A DNA stretch of 64,000 nt from CAVYUC01 sp963771595 (GCA_963771595.1 CAVYUC010000009.1:62001-126000), one strand, 5' to 3'; positions 17,692 through 27,509 are shown, counted from the stretch's first letter. The notes: generated from the sequence alone by a model not told the origin. A program made the numbers and translations.

Positions 17692-19008
17692 ATGCCTATT
17701 GTCTTGGTTGCTGCCGGAATAGTTTTTTTGATTGTCCTCATTACTGTTTTTAAGGTTGATGCTTTCCTTTCGTTTATTATTACAAGTCTGGTAACCGGTT
17801 TGATGCTGGGGATGCCGCTCAAAGAATTATCCACCTCAATTCAGCATGGCATTGGAAATACACTTGGATTTCTTGCAATTATTCTTGCATTCGGGGCGAT
17901 GCTCGGGAAAATGGTGGCCACCAGTGGTGCAGCTCATCAAATATCATTAGGATTAATATCTGTTTTTGGAAAAGAAAGACTCAGGCTTGCACTAATGGTT
18001 GCCGGATTTATAGTAGGTGTTCCTCTTTTTTTTGGAGTTGGATTTATCATCCTGATTCCGTTGGTATTTACTATTGCCGCAACTGCCAGATTACCTCTTG
18101 TTTATGTTGGATTGCCCCTTGTTGCTGCACTGTCGGTAACTCATGGTCTTTTGCCTCCGCATCCTGCACCGGTAGCGCTTATTGGCATTTTCAGTGCCGA
18201 TATGGGTAAAACATTGTTGTATGGATTTGCCATCGCAATCCCTGTGATTTGGATTTCCGGGCTTCTGTTTTCGCGCACATTAAAAAAATATAATCCCAAA
18301 CCCCTGGAAGTATTTTATAATGATGAACAAGGGAAGCAGGAAAATATGCCCGGATTGGCGGAGAGTATCCTGGTGGCTTTATCTCCGGTAATTTTACTGA
18401 TCGTAGCTTCGGGTTTGCAATATCTTGTGGATGAAAATACATTAGCTTACGGAATTATACTCTTTTTTGGAGATCCGGTTGTAGTCATGTTGATTTCTGT
18501 GTTGCTTGCAATTTATTTTCTTGGATTAAAAAGAGGCATGAAAACCTCAGCTGTTATGCAGAATCTTGGCAGCTCAGTAAAAGACATCGCACTGATTATG
18601 CTGGTAATTGGAGGAGCAGGAGCGTTAAATCAGATATTATCCGACAGCGGAGTAAATGAATACATTGCACAAAGTCTTCAGGGTATCGAAATCTCAGCGC
18701 TTTTACTTGGTTGGATAATTGCAGCTTTGGTGCGTATCTCCGTTGGGTCAGCAACAGTTTCTGCTATGACATCCGCAGGAATTATTGCCCCGTTTGCACA
18801 GCAACAGGGTATTGATCCGAATTTGATGGTGTTGAGCATTGGGGCCGGAAGTCTTATTCTCGGGCATGTAAATGATTCGGGATTCTGGCTGTTCAAGGAA
18901 TATTTCAACCTTTCGGTGAAAGATACATTCAAAACCTGGTCGGTTATGGAAACCATAATTTCGGTTCTTGGACTGGCGGGTGTTTTAATCATTAACATTG
19001 TAATTTAA
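17692..19008 (+). CDS. GntP-family permease
   Basis: 438 residues, strongly hydrophobic with about 12 membrane spans. HGLLPPHPAPVALIG and the late GHVNDSGFWLFKEYFNLSV are GntP-family signatures. The family imports gluconate and other small hydroxy-acids, including D-serine in some members, by proton symport. It is the first gene of a four-gene set whose enzymes act on D-amino acids, so a D-amino acid or related hydroxy-acid is a more likely substrate than gluconate; that is inference from context. Confidence 0.93.
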   Translation: MPIVLVAAGIVFLIVLITVFKVDAFLSFIITSLVTGLMLGMPLKELSTSIQHGIGNTLGFLAIILAFGAMLGKMVATSGAAHQISLGLISVFGKERLRLALMVAGFIVGVPLFFGVGFIILIPLVFTIAATARLPLVYVGLPLVAALSVTHGLLPPHPAPVALIGIFSADMGKTLLYGFAIAIPVIWISGLLFSRTLKKYNPKPLEVFYNDEQGKQENMPGLAESILVALSPVILLIVASGLQYLVDENTLAYGIILFFGDPVVVMLISVLLAIYFLGLKRGMKTSAVMQNLGSSVKDIALIMLVIGGAGALNQILSDSGVNEYIAQSLQGIEISALLLGWIIAALVRISVGSATVSAMTSAGIIAPFAQQQGIDPNLMVLSIGAGSLILGHVNDSGFWLFKEYFNLSVKDTFKTWSVMETIISVLGLAGVLIINIVI

Positions 19009-19014
19009 AGGAAT

Positions 19015-19482
19015 ATGGCTAACGCAGATAAAAAATCAGAGCAACCGGGAATTGAACTTCCTCCAGCACCATCTCCAAAAGGTGTATACAAACCCATGTT
19101 AGTCGATGGAAAATACGTGTATGTTTCAGGGCATGGCCCGGTAAAAAATGATGGGTCCCTAATCATTGGAAGGATTGGAGAATCGATGGATATGGAAGCC
19201 GGTAAACTGGCAGCCCGGCAGGTTGGTTTAACCATATTGTCTACACTAAAATCCAATTTGGGAAGTTTGGACCGGATTAAACGGGTAATAAAAGTATTGG
19301 GTATGGTGAACTGTACTTCCGATTTTGAAAAACATCCGTATGTGATTAATGGTTGCAGTGAACTTTTTGCAGAAATTTTTGGAGCTGAAAATGGAATTGG
19401 AGTGAGAAGTGCGGTCGGAATGGGGAGTCTGCCCGATAATATTCCTGTTGAAATTGAAGCAGTTTTTGAACTTGCTGATTAA
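19015..19482 (+). CDS. RidA/YjgF family protein
   Basis: 155 residues, of the longer (~150 aa) YjgF-like subgroup rather than the 128-residue RidA. It has GKYVYVSGHGPV, AARQVGLTILSTLKSNLG and VIKVLGMVNCTSDF, and ends VRSAVGMGSLPDNIPVEIEA. RidA proteins deaminate reactive enamine/imine intermediates released by PLP enzymes. Lying 6 nt after the permease and 13 nt before a PLP enzyme, it may detoxify the 2-aminoacrylate or iminobutyrate that enzyme could release. Confidence 0.92.
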   Translation: MANADKKSEQPGIELPPAPSPKGVYKPMLVDGKYVYVSGHGPVKNDGSLIIGRIGESMDMEAGKLAARQVGLTILSTLKSNLGSLDRIKRVIKVLGMVNCTSDFEKHPYVINGCSELFAEIFGAENGIGVRSAVGMGSLPDNIPVEIEAVFELAD

Positions 19483-19495
19483 TATGTTTTAGTTT

Positions 19496-20605
19496 ATGGG
19501 TAACCAGTGGTTTGAAGTTGAAGATTTATCAAAAATCCCTTCCCCTGCATTGTTGATTTATCCGGAAAGGATCAGGGAAAACATTCGGCGAATGACTGCT
19601 GTTACCGGTGATGTTAACCGGTTAATGCCGCATGTTAAAACCCATAAAATAAAAGAAATTGCTGAAATGCAGATTCAACAGGGTATTCAAAAGTTTAAAT
19701 GTGCAACCATTGCTGAAGCTGAAATGCTGGGTTTGGCAAGTGCCGGAGAAGTTTTGATTGCTTATCAGCCGGTTGGCCCCAACTGTTACCGGATCAAGGA
19801 CCTTTGCCTCAGGTATCCCAATACGCATTTCTCCGTGATTGTCGATAATAAGGAATCGCTTTCCAACTTTTCAGAAGCAATAAATGGATTGAATAAAAAG
19901 CCGGGCATTTATATCGATCTTAATGTTGGTATGAACCGCACCGGAATTCTGCCAGACAGAGATGCTGAAAACCTTTTCGATTTTGGATTTGCTCTCAGAA
20001 ATATTAAAATGCTTGGATTTCATGCATACGACGGGCAAATACATGATTCTGATTTAGGTGAACGGGAAGAAAAGTGCCAAAAAGCTTTTCAGAAAGTGTA
20101 TGCTCTCAGAAAGAAACTGGAGAAGAAATATAAATTGAATCTAAACCTTGTTGCAGGCGGGACCCCGACTTTTGGGATTCATGCAAAAAACAGGGAAACC
20201 ATTTGCAGCCCGGGAACCAGCATTTTCTGGGATTACGGATATCAGGAAGCATTTCCTGATTTGGATTTTCTGCCTGCTGCCTTATTGTTGACACGTATAA
20301 TTTCCAAACCTGCCGAAAATCTGATTTGCCTGGATCTTGGTTATAAATCGGTGGCATCCGAAAATCCGTTGCCACGGGTTAAATTTCTGAATCATCCGGG
20401 GGTAATTCCTGTTTCACAGAGCGAAGAACATCTGGTAGCAGAAGTAGCAAACAGCGCTGAATATAAAATCGGTGATACTTTTTATGCCATTCCAAAACAC
20501 ATTTGTCCAACGGTGGCTTTATACGATAATGTTGAAGTTATCAGAGATAAGAAGTTTGCCGGACAATGGAAGATTATTGCCCGAAGCCGTAATATTTCAA
20601 TTTAA
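19496..20605 (+). CDS. D-threonine aldolase / D-serine dehydratase-like PLP enzyme
   Basis: 369 residues, fold-type III (alanine racemase-like barrel). The PLP lysine is Lys48 in MPHVKTHK, KCATIAEAEML follows, and the C-terminal KHICPTVALYD (His ~334, Cys ~336) matches the metal-binding His-x-Cys of the D-serine dehydratase/D-threonine aldolase branch. The reaction is either retro-aldol cleavage of D-3-hydroxyamino acids to glycine plus aldehyde, or beta-elimination. Sequence alone does not separate the two. The RidA neighbour slightly favours the dehydratase. Confidence 0.9.
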   Translation: MGNQWFEVEDLSKIPSPALLIYPERIRENIRRMTAVTGDVNRLMPHVKTHKIKEIAEMQIQQGIQKFKCATIAEAEMLGLASAGEVLIAYQPVGPNCYRIKDLCLRYPNTHFSVIVDNKESLSNFSEAINGLNKKPGIYIDLNVGMNRTGILPDRDAENLFDFGFALRNIKMLGFHAYDGQIHDSDLGEREEKCQKAFQKVYALRKKLEKKYKLNLNLVAGGTPTFGIHAKNRETICSPGTSIFWDYGYQEAFPDLDFLPAALLLTRIISKPAENLICLDLGYKSVASENPLPRVKFLNHPGVIPVSQSEEHLVAEVANSAEYKIGDTFYAIPKHICPTVALYDNVEVIRDKKFAGQWKIIARSRNISI

Positions 20606-20611
20606 TAAATC

Positions 20612-21694
20612 ATGAATATCATCTTTGACGCACACCTTGACCTGAGCATGAATGCCCTCGAATGGAATCGCGATTTACGCATACCTGTAAAAACAATTCG
20701 CGATATGGAAAAAGGAATGAACGATAAACCCGACCGGTGGAAGGGAACAGTAGCTTTTCCTGAAATGCGGGAAGGGAAAATTGGTATTGTTGTCGCTACA
20801 CAAATTGCAAGATATGTTAAATCCGGAAGCAAAATTCCAGGGTGGCATTCACAGGAACAGGCATGGGCACAAACTCAGGGACAACTTGAATGGTATAAAA
20901 CCATGGAAGAAGCAGGTGAAATGATTCAGATTACAGATGAGAAAAGCCTGGATAAACAGCTTGAGTTATGGTCATATGATGAGAATCAGGATAAAAAGCC
21001 AATCGGATATATTTTAAGTCTGGAAGGTGCTGATTCAATTGTTTCGATGAAACATCTGGAGCGTTCCTGGGAATCGGGACTTCGGGCGGTTGGCCCGGCA
21101 CATTACGGGCCAGGAGTTTATGCCAACGGCACCGATTCAACCGGTCATTTAAATGAAAAAGGAAAAGAACTGCTGAAAGTAATGGAGCAGTTAAATATCA
21201 TTCTTGATGTTACCCATTTAAATGATAATGCATTTTGGGATGCACTGAAAATTTTTAAGGGTCCTGTTTGGGCAAGCCATCAAAATTGCCGTGCTTTGGT
21301 TGACCACAACCGCCAGTTCAGCGATGAACAAATTAAAGTTTTAATTGAACGTGGTGCGGTTTTGGGCGCAGCGCTCGACAACTGGATGTTGGCTCCGGAC
21401 TGGGTGCGCGGAAAATCAACACCTGAAAGCGAAAATGTCAATTTACAAAGTGTAGTTGAACACATCGATCATGTGTGCCAGCTTTCCGGAAATTCGCTTT
21501 ATTCCGGTATCGGTTCTGATTTGGATGGTGCCTTCGGGAAAGAACAAAGTCCGTATGATTTGGAAACCATTGCTGATTTGCAAAAATTCCCTGAGCTTTT
21601 AAAAGACAAAGGCTATTCTCAGGAAGATATTGACAACATTATGCACAGGAATTTTATTCGCTTTCTGAAAAAAACCTGGTCACAAATACCCTAA
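20612..21694 (+). CDS. Membrane dipeptidase family protein (peptidase M19)
   Basis: 360 residues, renal-dipeptidase-like amidohydrolase fold. Metal ligands are His8 and Asp10 (FDAHLDLS), Glu ~138 (SLEGADSI), His ~200 (DVTHLND) and His ~222 (ASHQNCRALVDHNRQFSD), with GIGSDLDGAFG near the end. M19 enzymes hydrolyse dipeptides and tolerate a D-residue at the C-terminal position, which fits an operon that also degrades D-amino acids. No signal peptide is seen, so it is cytosolic. Fourth and last gene of the set; 6 nt from the previous stop. Confidence 0.93.
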   Translation: MNIIFDAHLDLSMNALEWNRDLRIPVKTIRDMEKGMNDKPDRWKGTVAFPEMREGKIGIVVATQIARYVKSGSKIPGWHSQEQAWAQTQGQLEWYKTMEEAGEMIQITDEKSLDKQLELWSYDENQDKKPIGYILSLEGADSIVSMKHLERSWESGLRAVGPAHYGPGVYANGTDSTGHLNEKGKELLKVMEQLNIILDVTHLNDNAFWDALKIFKGPVWASHQNCRALVDHNRQFSDEQIKVLIERGAVLGAALDNWMLAPDWVRGKSTPESENVNLQSVVEHIDHVCQLSGNSLYSGIGSDLDGAFGKEQSPYDLETIADLQKFPELLKDKGYSQEDIDNIMHRNFIRFLKKTWSQIP

Positions 21695-21708
21695 TATGCA
21701 AAATCTGC

Positions 21709-21729
21709 TCCGGTTTTACCGGGGAAATT
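21709..21729. terminator. Weak hairpin between convergent dipeptidase and dfrA genes
   Basis: CCGGT-TTT-ACCGG (21710-21722) can be extended by one G-U pair. Only a short AAATTT follows, so termination efficiency is doubtful. Confidence 0.3.
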
Positions 21730-21779
21730 TATACATCAATTACGGTCCTGTTGCGCTTAATGAAGCCGAAAAGAAATAT

Positions 21780-22275
21780 TTATTTACGCTCCAGGTTCAT
21801 GTAGGAATAAACGAATCCATTTTCGCGATCGAAAAAATCCTCCCGTGAAACGTGGATCCATTCATCAAAATTGATTTCCGGAAAATAAGACATCAGCATC
21901 GAAAGGTTGGTGTACCAGCGTCAGGTATATTTTTTTGGCCAGCGGATAAAACTGGCGGTACACCATTCCGCCGCCAATGACAAATGCCTCGTCCTCATTT
22001 TTTACCTTCTCTATTGCTTCATCTATGGAATAAACGATTTCGCAACCCGGAAAATTATCATCCTTTTTATCGGTGATGACAATGTGACGCCGGTTGGGTA
22101 ACGGCCATTTTGGCAACGACAACAAGGTGTTTCGTCCCATTATCAGACAATGGCCCGTTGTTATTTCCTTAAAATGTTTGAGATCGTTTGGCAGGTGAAA
22201 CAGAAGGTCGTTGTTTTTTCCAATCCCGAAATTTTCGGCAATGGCAACGATGATTGAGATGTTTTTATGAATCAT
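21780..22275 (-). pseudogene. dfrA: Dihydrofolate reductase, +1 frameshift near the 3' end
   Basis: Reduces dihydrofolate to tetrahydrofolate with NADPH. The first frame (from ATG 22275) shows SIIVAIAENFGIGKNNDLL, HLPNDLKHFKE, LIMGRNTL and FVIGGGMVYRQFYPLA, all DHFR motifs, but it stops early at 21865. Reading on with one base skipped near 21885-21892 (GTCTTATTTTCC) gives YFPEINFDEW..., a normal DHFR end, up to TAA at 21780-21782, totalling 164 residues. So one extra base exists in this sequence. It lies 10 nt after thyA, the usual pairing. Sequencing error is more likely than true loss, since folate metabolism is essential. Confidence 0.9.
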
Positions 22276-22285
22276 AAGTTTAAGT

Positions 22286-23082
22286 TTATATCGCTACTTT
22301 CCCTTTTATATGCGGGTGTGCCTGGTAGTTTACCAGTTCAAAATCTTCAAATTTAAAATCGAATATACTTTTTACGTCCGGATTGATTTTCATGACAGGA
22401 AGCGGAAAAGGTTCGCGGGTAAGCTGCAGTTTTACCTGTTCGATGTGGTTTGAATAAATATGCACATCGCCAAAGGTATGGACAAAATCGCCCGGTTGTA
22501 AATTGGTGACCTGAGCCATCATCAGCGTTAACAAAGCGTATGATGCAATATTGAACGGCACGCCTAAAAAAACATCAGCGCTGCGCTGGTACAACTGGCA
22601 CGACAAGTTTTCCGTCCAGCTACATAGAACTGAAACATAACATGGCAGGGTGGCAGGTTCATTTTATCCAGTTCGCCCACATTCCAGGCGCTGACAAGGT
22701 GCCGCCGCGAATCGGGATTATTTTTAATGGAATCAATTACCCTACTGATTTGGTCGATGTGCTTTCCGTCGGGTGTTGGCCAGCTTCGCCATTGATAGCC
22801 GTAAATATGGCCAAGTTCACCATTTTCATCCGCCCATTCATTCCAGATGCGCACCCCGTTTTCCTGCAAATATCTCACGTTAGTATCGCCGGCAAGAAAC
22901 CAAAGCAATTCATGGATTATTGATTTCAGATGTAATTTTTTAGTGGTAATAACCGGAAATCCTTCACTTAAATCAAAACGTAATTGGTAGCCAAACCGGC
23001 TGATGGTACCAGTTCCGGTGCGATCCTTTTTTTCTGTCCCTTCCTTTAAAATAGTTTCCAGGAGATTTAAATACTGCTTCAT
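22286..23082 (-). pseudogene. thyA: Thymidylate synthase, internal frameshift
   Basis: Makes dTMP from dUMP using methylene-tetrahydrofolate. From ATG 23082 (MKQYLNLLETILKEG) the first frame covers RTGTGTISRFGYQLRFD, ELLWFLAGDTN and the catalytic NLPPCHVMFQFY (active Cys). It then slips out of frame after FYVAG near 22598-22612; the second frame resumes as LSCQLYQRSADVFLGVPFN and ends ...HPHIKGKVAI. The span is 797 nt, two more than the 795 expected for a 264-residue enzyme. Both halves are intact, so a base-calling error is likely. A near-perfect promoter lies 20 nt upstream. Confidence 0.92.
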
Positions 23083-23101
23083 AAATCCGATATATTTCCT
23101 A

Positions 23102-23134
23102 CAAAAATAGAACTTTAATCGGGGAGGATTCAAA
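23102..23134 (-). promoter_or_regulatory. Bacteroidota promoter of thyA-dfrA
   Basis: On the minus strand TTTG (23134-23131), a 21-nt spacer and TATTTTTG (23109-23102) match both the -33 and -7 consensus. The -7 box is 20 nt from the thyA ATG. This also supports the 23082 start over the longer open frame to 23157. Confidence 0.7.
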
Positions 23135-23161
23135 ATTAATAATTTAAATATCCACAATTAT

Positions 23162-23791
23162 TTAACTTTTTACCCTGTACGGAAATTTCCTTGAAATTGG
23201 TTTCATCATGGCATTGGTTAACTGCTCCGGACTACTTCCCACACTGCCGGAATACACATGGTTAAACCGCCAGAGTAAATCTGAATCATTGCCATCGTGC
23301 AGGGAAATGGTCACATCAGCGGTGTTGGTGGAGCCCCATACATTAAAAAGGACACCCACTACAATTGCTGCGCCTGTGGACATGGGTTTTGTTGTTATAA
23401 CCTTCCCTGATATTACAGCGTCAACTTCCAGCAGCCGGGCCAGTTCGTCGGCCGAAAATTCCTTCAGCTGTTCCACTTCAATTTTATTCCGTTCCAGCAT
23501 CATGTTGGTTTTATCCACATCCTGAAACTGAATCCTGAATTGATCATTTTTTCTTAGAAAACGGTTGTACATCTGGTTTTGTAAAATGAAAGCCAAATCA
23601 TGTTCATTTTCCTCAATCTGTTCAACAGTAACATTCCTGGGAAGTCGATTGTATTGAACAGTAACATCAAAAGGAAGTATGGCTATCAGCTGATGTTTTT
23701 GTTCGGCGGTTTTTAAACCGGTAGAATTATATACAGTAGCACACGAGGAAAACAATAAAACAATTACTGCAAGAAATACTATTTTGTTCAT
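23162..23791 (-). CDS. Putative lipoprotein, CsgG/GNA1162-like
   Basis: 209 residues. The signal sequence MNKIVFLAVIVLLFSSC with Cys17 is a lipobox. The mature part has KHQLIAILPFDVTVQYN, FILQNQMYNRFLRK, a LEVDAVISGKV strand and a C-terminal LLWRFNHVYSGSVGSSPEQL. The pattern 'IAILPF ... VDAVISGKV' is shared by CsgG/LpoB/GNA1162-type lipoproteins, which have a nucleotide-binding-like fold without nucleotide. Probably outer-membrane anchored in the periplasm. Its role is not determinable from sequence; the family relation is a weak inference. Confidence 0.8.
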   Translation of the reverse strand: MNKIVFLAVIVLLFSSCATVYNSTGLKTAEQKHQLIAILPFDVTVQYNRLPRNVTVEQIEENEHDLAFILQNQMYNRFLRKNDQFRIQFQDVDKTNMMLERNKIEVEQLKEFSADELARLLEVDAVISGKVITTKPMSTGAAIVVGVLFNVWGSTNTADVTISLHDGNDSDLLWRFNHVYSGSVGSSPEQLTNAMMKPISRKFPYRVKS

Positions 23792-23856
23792 TTTGAATGG
23801 TTTTTAAGCTTTTAAAGCTGAATTAAAAATCAATGCAAATTACTGATATATTTTAA

Positions 23857-24660
23857 TTATTTATTGAGTTTTGCCCCGCATTTTTTGCAGTGAATTGCAT
23901 CATTGTCATGTTTGTCGTACAAACAATTTGGACATACCTGTGTATTGTCGTTCGAAGTAGATGGATTTATCATTTCGGCGGTGACAATTCCGGTGGGAAC
24001 AGCAATAATAGCATATCCTAAAATCATAACCACACTTGCCAGTAGCTGCCCGATGGGAGTAACCGGGCTGATATCGCCATAACCCACTGTGGTAAGCGTG
24101 ACTATTGCCCAGTAAATACTCAGCGGGATGCTTGTAAAGCCTCCTTTTTCACCTTCTATTAAATACATGAGCGTGCCGATGATAATCACCAGCGTAACAA
24201 CAAAGAAAATGAAAACGCTTATCTTTTCGCGGCTTGCCCAAAGTGCTTTTCCCAAAGTACGGCTGGCTTGTGTATACCGTGTAAGTTTGAGAATACGGAA
24301 AACACGCAGCAAACGCAGAACACGTATTACTACTAAACTGTGCGAACCAACAAGTACCAAACTCAAATAAGTGGGAATGACTGAAAGTAAATCAATGATT
24401 CCGTAGAAACTAAAAATATATAACAGTGATTTCCTGACAACAACAATCCTCACAATATATTCGATAGTGAAAATCCCTGTTATAATCCATTCCGAAACGC
24501 GCAGGAAATGATGGTAATTTTGCCGTATTACCGGCACACTCTCGAGCATGACCAATATCACGCTGACCACAATTACAATGAGCAATACCAAATCAAAAAT
24601 CTTACCTTCGCGCGTATCGGCTTCAAAAATTACTTCGTACCAGTAGTCTCGTTTGCTCAT
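23857..24660 (-). CDS. Voltage-gated-type potassium channel with C-terminal zinc ribbon
   Basis: 267 residues, six membrane spans. S4 carries regularly spaced arginines (VIRVLRLLRVFRILKLTRY), and the pore loop has the K+ filter TLTTVGYGDISP. The fold matches bacterial KvAP/Kch-like ion transporters. Unusually, the C-terminus ends in a four-cysteine zinc ribbon (CPNCLYDKH..., then HCKKCGAKLNK) instead of an RCK domain. This could be a regulatory or assembly module. It stands alone on the minus strand. Confidence 0.92.
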   Translation of the reverse strand: MSKRDYWYEVIFEADTREGKIFDLVLLIVIVVSVILVMLESVPVIRQNYHHFLRVSEWIITGIFTIEYIVRIVVVRKSLLYIFSFYGIIDLLSVIPTYLSLVLVGSHSLVVIRVLRLLRVFRILKLTRYTQASRTLGKALWASREKISVFIFFVVTLVIIIGTLMYLIEGEKGGFTSIPLSIYWAIVTLTTVGYGDISPVTPIGQLLASVVMILGYAIIAVPTGIVTAEMINPSTSNDNTQVCPNCLYDKHDNDAIHCKKCGAKLNK

Positions 24661-24749
24661 TACAGAAATTGATTTTTTTAAATATACAATAATTTCATCA
24701 ACCGGCTTTTTGGCTGTAGGATGAACATTAAAAAGAATCAGGAATGAAA

Positions 24750-25214
24750 TTATTTTTCAGGCTGATATCCCGAATCCTCAGGTAATCCCGGAAGCAGCGA
24801 TGCTTCCACCGCCAGTTGATCGCACCGCTCATTAAGCGGGTTATTGGCATGGCCTTTAACCCAGACAAATCGTACAAGGTGTTTTTTGTATATTTCGAGA
24901 AAGCGCAGCCAGAGGTCCACGTTCTTTTTGTTCTTAAACCGCGTCTTTACCCATTTGAATACCCAGCCTTTTTCAACTGCATCAGCCACATATTTCGAAT
25001 CGGTGTAAATAGTGACTTCACTTCCCAGGATTTTCAGGGTTTCCAGCGCCACAATCACAGCAAGTAATTCCATGCGGTTGTTGGTAGTGTTGCGGTATCC
25101 AGCCGAAAGTTCTTTGCGGTGTTCACTCGAAAGCATTACAATTCCGTACCCACCCGGGCCGGGATTACCGCGTGCTGCACCATCAGTATAAATAGTAATT
25201 TTTGGTCTGGCCAT
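24750..25214 (-). CDS. rnhA: Ribonuclease HI
   Basis: 154 residues from ATG 25214 (MARPKITIYTDGAARGN); the frame extends to 25241, but the extra residues are not typical. All four catalytic acids are visible: Asp in YTDGAARGNPGPGG, Glu in NNRMELLAVIVAL, Asp in IYTDSKYVADAVE, Asp in NERCDQLAVEA. It degrades the RNA strand of RNA-DNA hybrids. rnhB is also present in this window (34.6-35.2 kb), so the organism has both enzyme types. Confidence 0.94.
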   Translation of the reverse strand: MARPKITIYTDGAARGNPGPGGYGIVMLSSEHRKELSAGYRNTTNNRMELLAVIVALETLKILGSEVTIYTDSKYVADAVEKGWVFKWVKTRFKNKKNVDLWLRFLEIYKKHLVRFVWVKGHANNPLNERCDQLAVEASLLPGLPEDSGYQPEK

Positions 25215-25299
25215 AAAATGAGGTTTCAAAATAAAATACAAAGTAGCAGGTAAAATTCATATAAAACAACATATTTTGGATGAAGGAGGTTTTGTTTCA

Positions 25300-25337
25300 A
25301 AAAAATACCCTGCCAGATTTCCGGCAGGGTATTTTTT
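25300..25337 (-). terminator. Strong hairpin terminator of the S46 peptidase gene
   Basis: A perfect 15-bp stem (AAAAAATACCCTGCC at 25300-25314 and its complement at 25323-25337) with an 8-nt loop. The T-run is present on both strands. It lies 18 nt after the S46 gene stop and upstream of rnhA. Confidence 0.85.
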
Positions 25338-25354
25338 CAAACAAAAACTTTATT

Positions 25355-27509
25355 TTACTGAACTATTTCCATTTCATCGATAAGATTTGTTGCACCGGCA
25401 TATTTATCGATAATCCACAGAACAAAGCGGATATCGACATTTATACAGCGCTGAATATCGGGTTCAAAAGCAAGGTCACCGCTCATTGCTTCCCAGTTTC
25501 CGTCGAATGCAATTCCGATTAATTCGCCTTTGCCATTCATAACAGGGCTGCCCGAATTACCTCCGGTAATATCGTTGTTCGTGATAAAACAGGTGTGCAG
25601 TTTTCCGTCGTCCGACATATAGCGGCCAAAATCCTGTTCCAGCAGAAGTTCTTTCATTCGTGCGGGAACATCAAATTCATCATCTCCTGGAATTTCTTTT
25701 TCGAGATAACCATCTGTTGTGGTATAATATTTATAAATAACACCATCGCGCGGTTCGTAATCCAGTACTTTCCCGTAAGTGAGCCGCATGGTTGAATTGG
25801 CATCGGGATAAAAATTGCTGTCATTCATCATTTCAGTTAATCCGGCAACAAACAGCCTTCTTCCGGTTGCAAGCTTTTCATTCTGTTCGTTGGTCATTTC
25901 ACTGATTTTGCGGTATACATCGAAAATATCCTTTGCCGCTTGAAATGCCATATCTTTTTTCAATGCTTTTGCTGACGGATCATTCAGAAATTCAGTTAGC
26001 TCCTCTTTATTGTCGAATATTGATTTGTTGAACATCTTTTCGGCATATTTTGAAAAGTCCCCTTTGTATTTCTTATCCACCTCAGCAAAAAAGGCCGGAT
26101 AAAACTGTGGATCGTTGTTTTCCTTGTACAACTTCAGCAATTCGGCAACTACTTTCTGATCGGTTTCAGCATCGTAATCTTTAAAATAATCATCCATGCT
26201 TTCCTTAATCCGGTCAACTACCATTGAAACGCGTTCCTGGTTCGGTTCTTTTTGGTCAAGTATACTTAACAGTGGCATTGCCCGGTATGCAAACATAAAT
26301 ATTTCAGGACCGCGCAGCATTGCTTCCGACAAGTATTCGCGGGCTTTGTCATCATCAATTTCTTTGTAAGCTTCGGCAATTAATTCGAGCGCTGCGCCGT
26401 ATTCCGCCACCCGTGCTTCGTCTTCATTCACCCATTTCGAAAAATCATTTTCAATAGCTTCTTTTTTTGCAATTACTTTTAATGCTTCCAAGTCCTTTGT
26501 TTTGTCCGATGCTGTATTTGTAATAGTTTGAACTGCGTGCATATTTTGAAGCATATTGTATTCTTGCTTTCTGACTGGTTTTCATGTAATCGGCCAAAAG
26601 CTCCAACTTCTTTTCGCGAACCTGAACCCGCACCGGATTAGTTACCTGCATCGTATAATTTACACCATATGAAGTTTTATAACGGTTAGTGCTTCCGGGA
26701 TAACCCATCACCATGGCAAAATCGCCCTCTTCAATTCCCTTAATGGAAACGGGCAAATGATATTTTGGGTGATACGGAACATTATCTTCTGAATATTCGG
26801 CAGGTTTTCCATCGGGGCCGCAATATACTCTGAACATGCTAAAATCAGCGGTATGTCTTGGCCACATCCAGTTATCAGTGTCGCCGCCAAATTTACCAAG
26901 CGCTTGTGGCGGGGCTCCAACAAGCCGGATGTCCTTAAAAGTTTCCAGTACAAAAAGGTAATATTGGTTTGAATTGAAAAAACTGCGGATAAATGTTTCG
27001 TAATGGGTATCGCCTTTTGCTTCTTTTTCCAATTCGTTGGATACAGAAATTATTTTTGAATTTCGCTCTTCTTCACTCATTTCGCTTGTTACATCGGCCA
27101 AAACCTTGTCGGTAACGTCCTCAATCCTTATGAGAAAAGAAACAGTTTTTCCCGGATTCGGAAGTTCTTCCTCCCGCGACATGGCCCAAAAACCATCCTG
27201 CAAATAATCATGCTCAACACTTGAGTGGCTTTGAATTTCGCCAAACCCGCAATGGTGGTTGGTGAGCAGCAACCCATCTTTCGAAATCAGCTCAGCTGTG
27301 CAGGAACCATGGTCGAGTGCAACAACTGCATCTTTAATACTGGCATTGTTAATGTCGTAAATATCTTCGGCACTCAACTCCAGCCCCATTTTCTGCATTT
27401 GATTAATATTCAATTTATAGATCAGGGAAGGAAGCCACATTCCCTCGTCAGCCACTGCCGATCCGTATATAAAAACGGCAGCCAGCAGCATTAAACTTAA
27501 CTTTCTCAT
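25355..27509 (-). pseudogene. S46 family dipeptidyl-peptidase (DPP7-like), +1 frameshift
   Basis: Periplasmic serine exopeptidase releasing dipeptides from N-termini. Signal peptide MRKLSLMLLAAVFIYGSAVA; catalytic His in LLTNHHCGFG (~85-86), Asp in FGGDTDNWMWPRH, Ser in TGGNSGSPVMNG. After Ser the FDGNWEAMSGDL segment has Gly where acid-specific DPP11 enzymes have Arg, pointing to DPP7-like preference for hydrophobic residues (from memory of the family). The frame breaks near 26487-26492: one extra G turns GQNKGLEALKV out of frame. Removing it gives 717 residues, the family's size. Probably a sequencing artefact. Confidence 0.9.
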
